A DNA stretch of 64,000 bases from Sporosarcina sp. BP05 (GTDB taxonomy: Bacteria > Bacillota > Bacilli > Bacillales_A > Planococcaceae), in assembly GCF_014282005.1 (NCBI RefSeq), contig NZ_JACFTD010000004.1:186001-250000 (forward strand). Direction: 5' to 3'. A model generated the notes under the pieces. It ran no database searches. It was not told where the DNA came from and saw only the letters and a program-made list of their open reading frames with translations. Made by a program: the position numbers and the translations under genes. This document shows positions 1 through 7,495 of this stretch, in pieces (within the stretch, counting starts at the first letter, position 1; each line of letters starts with the position of its first letter).

Positions 1-437
1 ATTTCCCCTGAAACTTCCGCTTCAATTTCATTGAATAGCTTCATCGCTTCTACGATGCATACGATAGCTTCTGGCTTCACACTGTCACCTTTTTGTACAT
101 ATGCTGGAATATCAGGGGAAGATGCTGAATAGAACGTTCCAACCATCGGTGATGTAATTTTGTGTAGCGATGGATCTTCCACTTGTACTTCAGCAACAGG
201 CGCCACTGGTGTTACCTGTTGAGGTGCAACTACTTCTACTGTTCGCTGAACTTGCACAGCAGAAATCTCCTGCTGAACAGGTTGTTCTTGTTCGACAACT
301 GTTGAAGGTACTGCAGCTTGTGCACCACTACCTTTTTTTAATACGAGTTTTGCACCATCTGATTCAAAAGTAAATTTTTCAATTGAAGATTGATCAATTA
401 GTTTAATAATTTCACGGATTTCTTGAATTTTTAGCAT
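1..437 (-). CDS. accB: Biotin carboxyl carrier protein of acetyl-CoA carboxylase (C-terminus outside window)
   Basis: This is the N-terminal 145 codons of AccB, the protein that carries biotin between the carboxylase and carboxyltransferase half-reactions of acetyl-CoA carboxylase in fatty acid synthesis. The ATG at 437-435 opens with [20 protein letters not shown], typical of the family. A Gln/Pro/Val-rich linker follows (about residues 40-80), then the biotinyl domain with the EAMK biotinylation motif and the following LFNEIEAE. The reading frame runs off the window start, so the last few residues are missing. It lies downstream of spoIIIAH, as in B. subtilis. Confidence 0.95.
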   Translation of the reverse strand, partial: MLKIQEIREIIKLIDQSSIEKFTFESDGAKLVLKKGSGAQAAVPSTVVEQEQPVQQEISAVQVQRTVEVVAPQQVTPVAPVAEVQVEDPSLHKITSPMVGTFYSASSPDIPAYVQKGDSVKPEAIVCIVEAMKLFNEIEAEVSGE

Positions 438-545
438 GATCGATTCTCCTGACTTCATTATAATTAGGTTCTTTAACTATTTTAGCTGTTTTCGCCCCAT
501 ATTGAAATAGATAATGATCATTTACATTAAAGTTTGCTGTAAAAT

Positions 546-573
546 AAAAAAAAGACCCTATTTAGGGCCTTCA
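546..573 (-). terminator. Rho-independent terminator after spoIIIAH
   Basis: On the minus strand a short CCCTA/TAGGG stem with an AA-rich loop is followed by a run of T residues. It lies just after the spoIIIAH stop codon and separates the spoIIIA operon from accB. Confidence 0.6.
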
Positions 574-583
574 CTTTCCGTAC

Positions 584-1132
584 TCATTCCGCGTCACCAG
601 TGAAAGTAATATCCACTGCTTTTGCATCTTTCCAACTCGTCATGACGTAATGAGTAATTTCTTCCGCCATTTTTGCTGAATGGCCTTCCTGGGAAAGGAC
701 AGTAATTTTCACTTCTCCGTCTTCATTGTAGACAAATGCTTCAGGATATCCCATCGCTATAATTTGTAATTCCATCAGTGCCTCAGCTGATGCACGTTTA
801 TTCAGCTGACCTATCTCTTCGTACACTTCGTTTTTTTGTTCGGCTGTTAAATCAGACGATAATATTTTAGACAACAATTGCTCCCCTGTTTTGCTTCGTT
901 CATCACGTACCGTCATCCGCATTTCTTCGAATACAACGGCCTCAGCGAAGACGGGTGCTGTTTTTTCTGCATCACCCGTTTTTTCGACCAGTTGTACAGC
1001 ACTATCTGAGTCTTTAAAAATGTTGATTCCATCGAACGGCATTGGTGATTTTTCCTTGATGTAATAGATGGAGATAACTGCAACTAGGCTAAGCAATGTT
1101 AAAAACCATACTGTTCTTTTATTCGTTCTCAT
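584..1132 (-). CDS. spoIIIAH: Stage III sporulation protein AH
   Basis: SpoIIIAH is the mother-cell subunit of the SpoIIIAH-SpoIIQ channel joining mother cell and forespore during engulfment. The 182-aa protein has one N-terminal membrane segment (about residues 8-25) followed by an acidic linker and a C-terminal YscJ/FliF-like soluble domain, with the family pattern of a helix rich in E/K before QLNKRASAEALMEL. It is somewhat shorter than the B. subtilis protein (218 aa). It overlaps the end of spoIIIAG by 14 nt, so translation is probably coupled. It is the last gene of the operon. Confidence 0.93.
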   Translation of the reverse strand: MRTNKRTVWFLTLLSLVAVISIYYIKEKSPMPFDGINIFKDSDSAVQLVEKTGDAEKTAPVFAEAVVFEEMRMTVRDERSKTGEQLLSKILSSDLTAEQKNEVYEEIGQLNKRASAEALMELQIIAMGYPEAFVYNEDGEVKITVLSQEGHSAKMAEEITHYVMTSWKDAKAVDITFTGDAE

Positions 1133-1544
1133 TAGTGTTCCCCCTATTATTCATTTTTGCGATGACAATTCGATGTTCGGGCAGCTGGAGGACGGTTGAC
1201 AAGATCTTCGATAATTTGCTCTGAATTTTCAAGTCTTCCGCGCCTTCCGCAACGACAAGTACGCCTTGTAGCTCACTTCCCTTATTAGCCGATGCAGTGG
1301 ACGTTGAAAAGTAATTGGATAACGGATTAGTGGACTCCCTATTTTCATAATGGAAATATAACGAGATTTCCCCAATCCCTTCAATTTTCATCAGCGCCTC
1401 TTGTAGTGCTGCAAATTCCCCGCTCTCCTCCCTCTTTCCCTTCTCCCCCCCGATGACACCAAGACTAGAATTGATGAAAATGATGACCAGGATAACAATC
1501 GTTCCGAGGAGGATCGTATGGGTTTTCCTTGTTGGTTTGTGCAT
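1119..1544 (-). CDS. spoIIIAG: Stage III sporulation protein AG
   Basis: SpoIIIAG forms a large ring in the mother-cell/forespore channel. The product has one membrane segment (ILLGTIVILVIIFINSSLG) near the N-terminus and ends with the conserved GVLVVAEGAEDLKIQSKLSK helix and HRIVIAKM strand. I chose the ATG at 1544 because a weak GGTGAT ribosome-binding stretch precedes it. An upstream TTG (1592) or ATG (1589) would add 15-16 residues and is also possible. At about 141-157 aa it is clearly shorter than the B. subtilis protein (229 aa), mainly in the linker and ring-building domain. Confidence 0.85.
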   Translation of the reverse strand: MHKPTRKTHTILLGTIVILVIIFINSSLGVIGGEKGKREESGEFAALQEALMKIEGIGEISLYFHYENRESTNPLSNYFSTSTASANKGSELQGVLVVAEGAEDLKIQSKLSKILSTVLQLPEHRIVIAKMNNRGNTNENE

Positions 1545-1611
1545 ATTATCACCATTTCCGCTCATTGTGCCGCTTGTACGACCTGTCATCAATGAATCAT
1601 TTTATGCAGTT

Positions 1612-1778
1612 TCATAGAAGGCTATGACCAAAAATCTTGAAGAATGATTGAATCATCCAAATGCCCATCGCGAGTTTAATAATTGGCAGGAAATTTTCTT
1701 CTGTTTCATTTGGAAATAACAACATAATTGTTGAAGCAAAAAGGGTGATAAGCAGGACACCTGCTAAAAAGACTCCAT
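1612..1778 (-). pseudogene. spoIIIAF: SpoIIIAF remnant: frameshifted, soluble domain missing
   Basis: In the gap between spoIIIAE and spoIIIAG, a good ribosome binding site (GAGGCGGGG) precedes an ATG at 1778, but the frame stops after ATG GAG TCT TTT TAG. Reading one base back at the T5 run opens a frame that runs to TGA at 1614-1612. It encodes about 55 residues with two hydrophobic segments separated by LLFPNETEENFLPIIKLA, which resembles the two-helix N-terminus of SpoIIIAF (MLLPxxxxxKYxKMVVxLL). The roughly 150-residue soluble domain of the family is absent. It may be a pseudogene, a sequencing slip in a homopolymer, or a -1 frameshift site. Confidence 0.6.
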
Positions 1779-1786
1779 TCCCCGCC

Positions 1787-2686
1787 TCATTTCATTGTAG
1801 TTATCAACTTCACAAGGATTATTGAAAAAAGCGCAGTATAGATAAACGCAAAAGCGATTAAAAAAGAAACCGCACATAACACAAATAATGTTCTTCCGAT
1901 ATCATCCAAAATCCCAGTGATATCTTCATTCGCAAATGGTTCGATAAGTGCTGCAGTCCATCTGTAGAAAAACGCGGTAAGCAGTGTTTTGAACGATGGA
2001 ATGAGTGCAACAGTCCAAATTGCCGATATAAGCCAACCTCCTGCGAAAACACTCGCCCCCGACGAATAGCGGCCAATCGTCCCCATGCTTTCGGTCATAA
2101 ATGAACCAATTAGAGGGACATTTTGACGTATTAACTCTTTAATAGGTTCGCTCGCTAGCCCAGTGAGCGCCCAAGACATCGTGCCTCCCACAGTTATAAA
2201 AATGGAATAAGCCGCAACAACGGCTGAAACCGTCCCCAGAAGGGTCGTCCGAATTAAATCCGCCATTTTTGTAAACGGTACGGCTGGAAGTATCCTAGAT
2301 ACAAGATCTAAGATTAGTGCAGCAGTTAAAAGTGGTATGAGTACTTTTTCCGTGAGTACAATTGCGCCATTTGCAAATAACAACATAGCCGGCTGAAAGT
2401 TCAACATACTGAATGCTCCACCCGCAGCAACCATGCTGGCGGTCAATATCGGATAAATAGAAATAAACATCATCGATATCGAGTTTGCAATATCACGGAT
2501 GAGAGTCAGATGTTCAAATGCGGGTTGCAGCACGACCGTTACAACAATAAAAATCAAAATCATCCTCGTCCACTTTGCAAATGAAGGGAATAAAAAATCC
2601 ACCAACAATGCCATGAACGTAGCAATAATAATGATGACAAAGCTTGACAATACGGTTCCGAGTATCGATTCTATAAAAGAAATCAT
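1787..2686 (-). CDS. spoIIIAE: Stage III sporulation protein AE (short form)
   Basis: SpoIIIAE is a polytopic membrane subunit of the feeding-tube export apparatus. The 299-aa product is hydrophobic throughout, with about 7-8 membrane segments and the family stretches GGAFSMLNFQPAMLLFANGA, LIRTTLLGTVSAV and PFANEDITGILDDIGRTL. The B. subtilis protein has about 399 residues. The N-terminal signal peptide and about 100-residue lumenal region are missing, and no upstream frame supplies them. A GGCGGGG site precedes the ATG at 2686, so this short form is probably what is translated. Confidence 0.88.
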   Translation of the reverse strand: MISFIESILGTVLSSFVIIIIATFMALLVDFLFPSFAKWTRMILIFIVVTVVLQPAFEHLTLIRDIANSISMMFISIYPILTASMVAAGGAFSMLNFQPAMLLFANGAIVLTEKVLIPLLTAALILDLVSRILPAVPFTKMADLIRTTLLGTVSAVVAAYSIFITVGGTMSWALTGLASEPIKELIRQNVPLIGSFMTESMGTIGRYSSGASVFAGGWLISAIWTVALIPSFKTLLTAFFYRWTAALIEPFANEDITGILDDIGRTLFVLCAVSFLIAFAFIYTALFSIILVKLITTMK

Positions 2687-2701
2687 GGATGCCCCGCCTG
2701 T

Positions 2702-3100
2702 TCATTTTGTAATGAGTTTTGAAAGAATTTCGATTAATGCGGACGTCTGCTGCATCCACAAAGTCAGTATGGAAATTTTTACAGCGAAATGAGCTACTGC
2801 GGCAAGCGAGCCGTATCCTGCCTCTTCGATATGTTTTGCAATGAGCTCAGAGACATAAAACAGAATGGCACTACCAATCAATAATTTTGCAAATGGATCC
2901 GGTAATGGTTCAAACAAGGCAACAAAATATTTCCCGAATGGAAAGACGATTGTAACGAGCAGGTGGAATAGAAAATAGAAAAAAATAGATGCATACAAAA
3001 GTGGCTGCAATTTAGGTACAGCAAATGAAATGAGGAGGAGAATAAGGAAAACTACAATTAATTGAATTAATGTTAACATCAGACTGACATCGACAGCCAC
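2702..3100 (-). CDS. spoIIIAD: Stage III sporulation protein AD
   Basis: SpoIIIAD is a small integral membrane protein of the SpoIIIA complex, distantly related to flagellar/type III export membrane proteins. The product has 132 aa, the same as the family, with four hydrophobic segments and the conserved C-terminal run ALIEILSKLITK. The GTG start at 3100 has GGAG nine bases upstream and overlaps the end of spoIIIAC by 22 nt, which suggests translational coupling. Confidence 0.9.
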   Translation of the reverse strand: MAVDVSLMLTLIQLIVVFLILLLISFAVPKLQPLLYASIFFYFLFHLLVTIVFPFGKYFVALFEPLPDPFAKLLIGSAILFYVSELIAKHIEEAGYGSLAAVAHFAVKISILTLWMQQTSALIEILSKLITK

Positions 3101-3288
3101 TGGAAAAACTCCGTGATTTCAGTGAAGAAAATCTTCAGGAAGCGGAGCATTTCAGCAGTGATATAAATATAGGCGATGAAAAAAAGAAAAAAGGAAAACT
3201 CTTTCCTACCTGTCTGCTCGAAAAAGATATGCAGAAAACCGATGACTAATCCGATACCGGCAACGCGTAGCAAATCATTTAGTTCCAT
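3079..3288 (-). CDS. spoIIIAC: Stage III sporulation protein AC
   Basis: SpoIIIAC is a two-helix membrane subunit of the SpoIIIA complex. Starting at the ATG at 3288, which follows GGGGGGAATACCGG, the product has 69 aa, close to the B. subtilis length of 68. It shows the family pattern LLRVAGIGLVIGFLHIFFEQ and ends in FFQWLSMSV. An upstream in-frame start (3372) would lie in the terminator and is unlikely. This is the first gene of the operon here: spoIIIAA (ATPase) and spoIIIAB, which normally precede it, are not between it and efp. Confidence 0.9.
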   Translation of the reverse strand: MELNDLLRVAGIGLVIGFLHIFFEQTGRKEFSFFLFFIAYIYITAEMLRFLKIFFTEITEFFQWLSMSV

Positions 3289-3310
3289 CCGGTATTCCCC
3301 CCATTGCACT

Positions 3311-3339
3311 ATCCTATGTGCAAGGGGCAGCTCATATGC
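3311..3339 (-). promoter_or_regulatory. Candidate sigma-E promoter of the spoIIIAC-AH operon
   Basis: Minus strand: GCATATG (3339-3333), a 14-bp spacer, then CATAGGAT (3318-3311). These resemble the sigma-E -35 (GHATATH) and -10 (CATACAMT) elements, and the site lies about 25 bp upstream of the spoIIIAC start. The -10 box has mismatches. It would give the shortened operon its own mother-cell promoter. Confidence 0.5.
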
Positions 3340-3381
3340 AAAAAACACCCTGCATTCCGATTGGGAACGCAAGGTGTTTTT
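3338..3381 (-). terminator. Terminator downstream of efp, upstream of spoIIIAC
   Basis: An inverted repeat with arms AAAACACC...GGTGTTTT and inner pairs (TGC/GCA, TTCC/GGGAA) is followed by T residues on the minus strand. It should stop efp transcription before spoIIIAC. Confidence 0.65.
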
Positions 3382-3387
3382 GGATTT

Positions 3388-3590
3388 TGTCTAGGCTACA
3401 CCGGCCAGACGCACGGATCATAAGTCAGTACAGCAAGGAATGATTGAACTACATCCTTCCCGGGTAAAGAACACCGCTTGGGCCTGCATGATGCAGATCA
3501 TGCAGTCTTTGCGACACGATGTCGCGAACTTAGACTGCCTTCCTTTATCTGACTTATGCCTGTCGCGTCTAAGCGGCCGTAGAAGCTTAG
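3388..3590 (-). repeat. Interspersed imperfect-palindrome repeat, copy 1
   Basis: On the minus strand the block begins with TTAGACGCGACAGGCATAAG and ends with CTTATGATCCGTGCGTCTGG...CTAGAC. The same start and end motifs occur at 7329-7443 and, more diverged, at 60593-60770 and 47014-47197. The arms GCATAAGTCAG and CTGACTTATG pair across the block, and smaller hairpins such as CTGCATGATGCAGATCATGCAG lie inside. It is longer than the other copies and fills the place of the missing spoIIIAA-AB genes. Confidence 0.7.
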
Positions 3591-3645
3591 GCCAGGTCAT
3601 TCAGTTGTTGCCACAGGACGTGGCGTACTTAAACTGCGTTCCTCT

Positions 3646-4203
3646 TTATGCGCGAGAAACGTATTCAGATTCCACTGTGTTGATGATAAGTTTATCGCCA
3701 ATGTTGATGAAGAATGGCACTTGTACAACAACGCCAGTTTCCATTTTAGCTGGCTTAGAACCACCGCTCGCTGTATCGCCTTTAATACCCGGCTCCGTTT
3801 CTGCAACTTCAAGAACGACTGTTACAGGCAGTTCAACGCCAAGTACTTCTTCTTTAAACATGATAACGTGAACTTCCATATTTTCTTTTAGGAACTTCAA
3901 TTCGTCTTCAATCTGCTTCTCTGGAAGTTCAATCTGTTCGTACGATTCGTTATCCATAAAGACATGATCGTCTCCATTTGCATACAAATATTGCATGCGA
4001 CGGTTATCAATTTGTGCTTTCGCCACTTTTTCTCCAGCGCGGAACGTTTTTTCATTGACGTTGCCTGAACGTAGGTTACGCAGTTTCGAGCGAACGAACG
4101 CCGCGCCTTTACCTGGTTTAACGTGTTGGAAATCCATTACGCGCCAAATATCCCCGTCAAATTCAATTGTTAATCCTGTTTTAAAGTCGTTTACTGAAAT
4201 CAA
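3646..4203 (-). CDS. efp: Translation elongation factor P
   Basis: EF-P relieves ribosome stalling at polyproline stretches by binding between the P and E sites. The product has 185 aa, the normal length, with the KOW-like N-terminal domain and two OB domains. The loop KPGKGAAF places the lysine that is modified in other bacteria at residue 32. The C-terminal domain ends with the conserved [17 protein letters not shown]. The ATG at 4203 follows TTGGAGGAATCATCTTG. It is the last gene of an aroQ-yqhT-efp cluster with short spacing. Confidence 0.97.
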   Translation of the reverse strand: MISVNDFKTGLTIEFDGDIWRVMDFQHVKPGKGAAFVRSKLRNLRSGNVNEKTFRAGEKVAKAQIDNRRMQYLYANGDDHVFMDNESYEQIELPEKQIEDELKFLKENMEVHVIMFKEEVLGVELPVTVVLEVAETEPGIKGDTASGGSKPAKMETGVVVQVPFFINIGDKLIINTVESEYVSRA

Positions 4204-4228
4204 GATGATTCCTCCAATTAATAGTAGA

Positions 4229-5287
4229 TTATAAGATAAGTAGTTCTTTTGTAGAATGTGTCAAACGCTCATTACCGTTTTGCGTCATAATGATGTCATC
4301 TTCGATTCGGACGCCGCCAATTCCAGGCAGATAGATACCTGGCTCAACTGTCACAACCATATTCGGCTCAAGTACCGTCGCAGAACGGAAAGATAATCCC
4401 GGTCCTTCATGCACTTCAAGACCTATGCCGTGTCCCGTTGAATGACCAAATGCTTCACCGTAGCCTTTAGACTTGATGTAGTCGCGTGCAATTGCATCGG
4501 CTTCTATTCCAGTCATACCCGGTTTGATCTCTTTTAAAGCAAGTTCTTGTGCTGCAAGAGTCACTGCGTAAATTTCTTTCAGTTTGTCAGAAGGTTCACC
4601 GACAGCGACCGTACGCGTGATATCTGAAATATAGCCTTCATACAATGCGCCGAAGTCGAGCGTGACAAAATCTCCCGACTCGATGACTTTGTCAGTTGCA
4701 ACTCCGTGCGGAAGTGCACCGCGTAAGCCGGACGCCACGATAATTGAAAATGAAGATGACGTTGCCCCTTGTTTACGCATCGCAAACTCCAGTTCATTCG
4801 ACACTTCGAGTTCCGTCATGCCCGGTTTGATGAATGTACAAATATGCGTGAATGCATCATCTGCAATTTTAGCCGCTTTTTTCAAAATAGCTAACTCATC
4901 TTCCATTTTTACCATACGCAGTTTTTCAACGAGGCCCGAAACAGGTTTAAGCTCCGCTTCGACCTTTCCATTATATAGTTCGTAAAGACCGAATGACAGA
5001 TCATCTTTTTCGAAACCGATTGTCCGAAGCTTCATTTTTTCCGCTTGCTCGGCCACTTCTTCGATGATGGTTGCCGTATGCTGAACGATCCGGAAGCCAT
5101 TGATTTCTCTTTCAGCCTGTTCAGTATAACGGAAATCTGTAATGAACACTGCGTCGTCAGACGAGATAAGGGCAAGCCCTGCTGTCCCCGTGAAGCCAGT
5201 CATATAACGACGGTTGTACGAGTTCGTAACGAGTAGTGCGTCAATGCCATGTTCTGTTAACAGTTCACGTAGCTTTGTCAATTTCAC
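4229..5287 (-). CDS. yqhT: Xaa-Pro dipeptidase / aminopeptidase P family
   Basis: This is an M24 metallopeptidase that releases N-terminal residues before proline. The 352-aa product matches the B. subtilis YqhT (PapA) length. It has a creatinase-like N-terminal domain and the C-terminal pita-bread catalytic domain with metal ligands in [42 protein letters not shown] and VRIEDD. The GTG at 5287 has GGGG nine bases upstream. It starts 4 nt after the aroQ stop, so the two are cotranscribed. Confidence 0.95.
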   Translation of the reverse strand: MKLTKLRELLTEHGIDALLVTNSYNRRYMTGFTGTAGLALISSDDAVFITDFRYTEQAEREINGFRIVQHTATIIEEVAEQAEKMKLRTIGFEKDDLSFGLYELYNGKVEAELKPVSGLVEKLRMVKMEDELAILKKAAKIADDAFTHICTFIKPGMTELEVSNELEFAMRKQGATSSSFSIIVASGLRGALPHGVATDKVIESGDFVTLDFGALYEGYISDITRTVAVGEPSDKLKEIYAVTLAAQELALKEIKPGMTGIEADAIARDYIKSKGYGEAFGHSTGHGIGLEVHEGPGLSFRSATVLEPNMVVTVEPGIYLPGIGGVRIEDDIIMTQNGNERLTHSTKELLIL

Positions 5288-5291
5288 AGTT

Positions 5292-5738
5292 TCATACCCC
5301 TTTTCCCCGGAGAAGGAAAGCGTGGAAGGCGAGTTCGTATCCGGTAGTGCCGAATCCAGCTAACTGGCCGATACAGACTGGCGCAATAACGGATGTTTCT
5401 CTGAACGGTTCACGGTTATGTATGTTCGAAATATGGATTTCGATGACAGGTACATTAACAGACGCGACAGCATCACGTAAAGCGATACTATAATGTGTAA
5501 ACGCGCCTGGATTGAAGACAATGCCATCCAGGCCAACGTCATCTGCTTCATGGATTTTGTCGATTAAGGCACCTTCCCAATTAGATTGGAAGAATGATAG
5601 TTCAACACCATGTAACAACGCAATCTTGTCTAATTTACGTTCAACGTCTTCCAATGTTTCTGCACCATAAATACCCGGCTCTCTCTTTCCGAGCCGATTA
5701 AGATTGGGTCCGTTCAGAATTAGTAACTTCATCGCCAC
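5292..5738 (-). CDS. aroQ: 3-dehydroquinate dehydratase, type II
   Basis: This enzyme performs the third step of the shikimate pathway, dehydrating 3-dehydroquinate to 3-dehydroshikimate. The 148-aa length and the motifs LILNGPNLNRLGKREPGIYG (with the catalytic Tyr of the lid), FNPGAFTHYSIALRDA (active-site Asn and His) and EIHISNIHNREPFR identify the dodecameric type II enzyme. The annotated start could equally be the second ATG two codons later. It heads the aroQ-yqhT-efp group; aroK is elsewhere in the window. Confidence 0.96.
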   Translation of the reverse strand: MAMKLLILNGPNLNRLGKREPGIYGAETLEDVERKLDKIALLHGVELSFFQSNWEGALIDKIHEADDVGLDGIVFNPGAFTHYSIALRDAVASVNVPVIEIHISNIHNREPFRETSVIAPVCIGQLAGFGTTGYELAFHAFLLRGKGV

Positions 5739-5794
5739 ACCATTCCCCTCACCGTTGTCTATCCCATTTTATCATATCGTTCTTTTGTAGCAAC

Positions 5795-6223
5795 TCATTT
5801 TACACTTTCATCCGAAAATTTCTTCATAAAAACTGCCGTTCCGGTAATAAACCTGAAAACCATAGCCATTAAAGCGAAATATGGGAGTGATATGGATTTC
5901 ATTGCAGCAAAGGGTGTTTTCGGTGAGCCAATCGTCCATTCAACCGTAAAAACAACGATAATTCCGATAGTTAAGGCTGTAATAGATGGCGGAATTGACG
6001 TTGTGAATGAAACCGCAAAATAAACAATAGCGTATAACAATACCAGCGCCACAAAAAGCAAAGCCCATTTGATTGTGAAATGGGCGGACGGAAACAAATG
6101 CCACTTTTTTGCCCAGCCAACAGGCGACCAGTTTATGAAATTAAATAGCTGCAGAAATTTAAGCGCAATTGTCGTAAAAAATGCGCCTACTAGCGCGGTC
6201 CATAGTAATGTTTTATTAATCAT
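5795..6223 (-). CDS. yqhR: YqhR-type membrane protein
   Basis: The 142-aa protein has four predicted membrane segments (about residues 5-25, 50-72, 78-95, 112-130). Its position between aroQ and the divergent yqhQ matches B. subtilis YqhR, and the layout of helices with FPSAHFTIKWALLF is consistent with that family. The function is unknown. It is transcribed away from yqhQ, so the 130-bp gap between them should hold two promoters. Confidence 0.75.
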   Translation of the reverse strand: MINKTLLWTALVGAFFTTIALKFLQLFNFINWSPVGWAKKWHLFPSAHFTIKWALLFVALVLLYAIVYFAVSFTTSIPPSITALTIGIIVVFTVEWTIGSPKTPFAAMKSISLPYFALMAMVFRFITGTAVFMKKFSDESVK

Positions 6224-6278
6224 GAAAATCCCTCCTTTACAAAGTGTCGGGAGGTTCAGAACATTTTAAACATCATTG

Positions 6279-6307
6279 TGGAGTGTAGGGCCGTTTTTTA
6301 GTATAAT
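6279..6307 (+). promoter_or_regulatory. Candidate sigma-A promoter of yqhQ
   Basis: A perfect -10 box TATAAT (6302-6307) lies about 45 bp before the chosen yqhQ start. A weak -35 match (TGGAGT, 6279-6284) sits 17 bp upstream. Confidence 0.5.
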
Positions 6308-6352
6308 GAATTATAGGATTTGGTTGATATAAAAGAAAGCGTGGGTAAATGT

Positions 6353-7327
6353 ATGGGAAAAGAACTACAACCTCCTGCTTACGGGGGTCAAGCACTTGTC
6401 GAAGGGGTAATGTTCGGCGGTAAAAATCATACTGTGGCGGCAATTAGACGGAAGGACGATACAATCGATTACTTCCATCTACCAAAAGAAAAGAATAGTG
6501 TCCGGATGAAACTGAAAAAAATCCCATTCGTTCGGGGTATAGTTGCATTAATCGAATCTGCTGGCGTCGGATCGCGGCATTTAACATTTTCGAGTGAGCG
6601 GTACGATGTCATGCCTGGTGAAGAAATTGAGAAAGAAGAAGAGACTTCAAAATTGGCGATGGTTCTTGGCGTCGCTGCGGTTGGAGTGTTATCTTTGCTT
6701 TTCGGGAAATTTGTTTTCACGCTTATCCCCGTTTTTCTTGCACAAGCATTGCAGTTCGTTGCTCCAGGGAAAACCGCTCAAATTTTACTTGAAAGTTTGT
6801 TCAAACTTATTTTGTTACTGACGTATGTCTCGCTCATTTCGATGACTCCCCTTATTAAACGAGTATTCCAATATCACGGGGCTGAGCATAAAGTAATCAA
6901 CGCATATGAGAATAACTTACCGATGACAGTCGAAAATGTTCAAGCGCAATCGAGACTTCATTTCCGTTGCGGTAGTAGTTTTATGCTATTTACTGTGATT
7001 GTCGGGATGTTTGTCTACTTTCTCGTGCCGACCGACCCATTTTGGTTGCGCATTGTGAACCGCATTCTTCTTATTCCGGTTGTGCTTGGTATTTCTTTCG
7101 AGGTTTTACAATTAACAAACTCGCTTCGTAACGTTCCAGTACTGAAATATCTAGGCTATCCTGGATTGTGGCTCCAGTTATTGACGACAAAAGAACCGGA
7201 TGACAAGCAAGTGGAAGTCGCAATTGCTTCATTCGAAAGGTTGCTTGAGATTGAAGAGCATGGCGCTGTAGCTATGGAAGTTGTAACGAAAAGTGATTCT
7301 GAAACAGAAACTGTTCCTGTAACTTAA
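6353..7327 (+). CDS. yqhQ: YqhQ family membrane protein (DUF1385)
   Basis: The 324-aa protein starts with the DUF1385 signature AYGGQALVEGVMFGGKN and carries the FQYHGAEHKVINAYEN motif and RCGSSFMLFTVIV characteristic of the family. It has four or five membrane segments. The biochemical function is not established. An in-frame TTG at 6320 would begin only about 7 bp after the expected transcription start, so the ATG at 6353 is preferred; a GTG at 6341 remains possible. It is monocistronic, ending at a repeat element and a strong terminator. Confidence 0.88.
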   Translation: MGKELQPPAYGGQALVEGVMFGGKNHTVAAIRRKDDTIDYFHLPKEKNSVRMKLKKIPFVRGIVALIESAGVGSRHLTFSSERYDVMPGEEIEKEEETSKLAMVLGVAAVGVLSLLFGKFVFTLIPVFLAQALQFVAPGKTAQILLESLFKLILLLTYVSLISMTPLIKRVFQYHGAEHKVINAYENNLPMTVENVQAQSRLHFRCGSSFMLFTVIVGMFVYFLVPTDPFWLRIVNRILLIPVVLGISFEVLQLTNSLRNVPVLKYLGYPGLWLQLLTTKEPDDKQVEVAIASFERLLEIEEHGAVAMEVVTKSDSETETVPVT

Positions 7328-7328
7328 G

Positions 7329-7443
7329 AAAAGCGGAAGGCGCCTTCTAGACGCGACAGGCATAAGTCGATCCAGCGACGTGGCGTTCTTTGCCACATAG
7401 CTGGATTGCTTATGACCTGAGCGGCTGGCGCCTGAAGCTAGAC
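7329..7443 (+). repeat. Interspersed imperfect-palindrome repeat, copy 2
   Basis: The block runs from AAAAGCGGAAGGCGCCTTCTAGACGCGACAGGCATAAGTC to GCTTATGACC...GGCGCCTGAAGCTAGAC. Arms ATAAG...CTTAT and GATCCAGC...GCTGGATT can pair. It shares its ends with copies at 3388-3590, 47014-47197 and 60593-60770. Confidence 0.7.
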
Positions 7444-7448
7444 AACAT

Positions 7449-7488
7449 GAAAAGCGGAAGCTGCCGATTACGGCTGCTTCCGCTTTTT
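7449..7488. terminator. Bidirectional terminator between yqhQ and nrdJ
   Basis: Perfect arms AAAAGCGGAAGC and GCTTCCGCTTTTT with a 14-nt middle can terminate both convergent genes. The arm AAAAGCGGAAG repeats the first bases of the adjacent repeat copy. Confidence 0.85.
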
Positions 7489-7495
7489 CATTTGA

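Noticed and set aside
3079-3372. Long 97-aa version of SpoIIIAC
   Set aside because: The extra 28 residues are coded by the efp terminator and the promoter region. The 69-aa form starting after a GGGGGG site matches the family length.
3440-3871. 143-aa plus-strand ORF crossing the repeat and efp
   Set aside because: It overlaps the antisense of efp, and its first part is repeat DNA. There is no ribosome binding site or protein family pattern.
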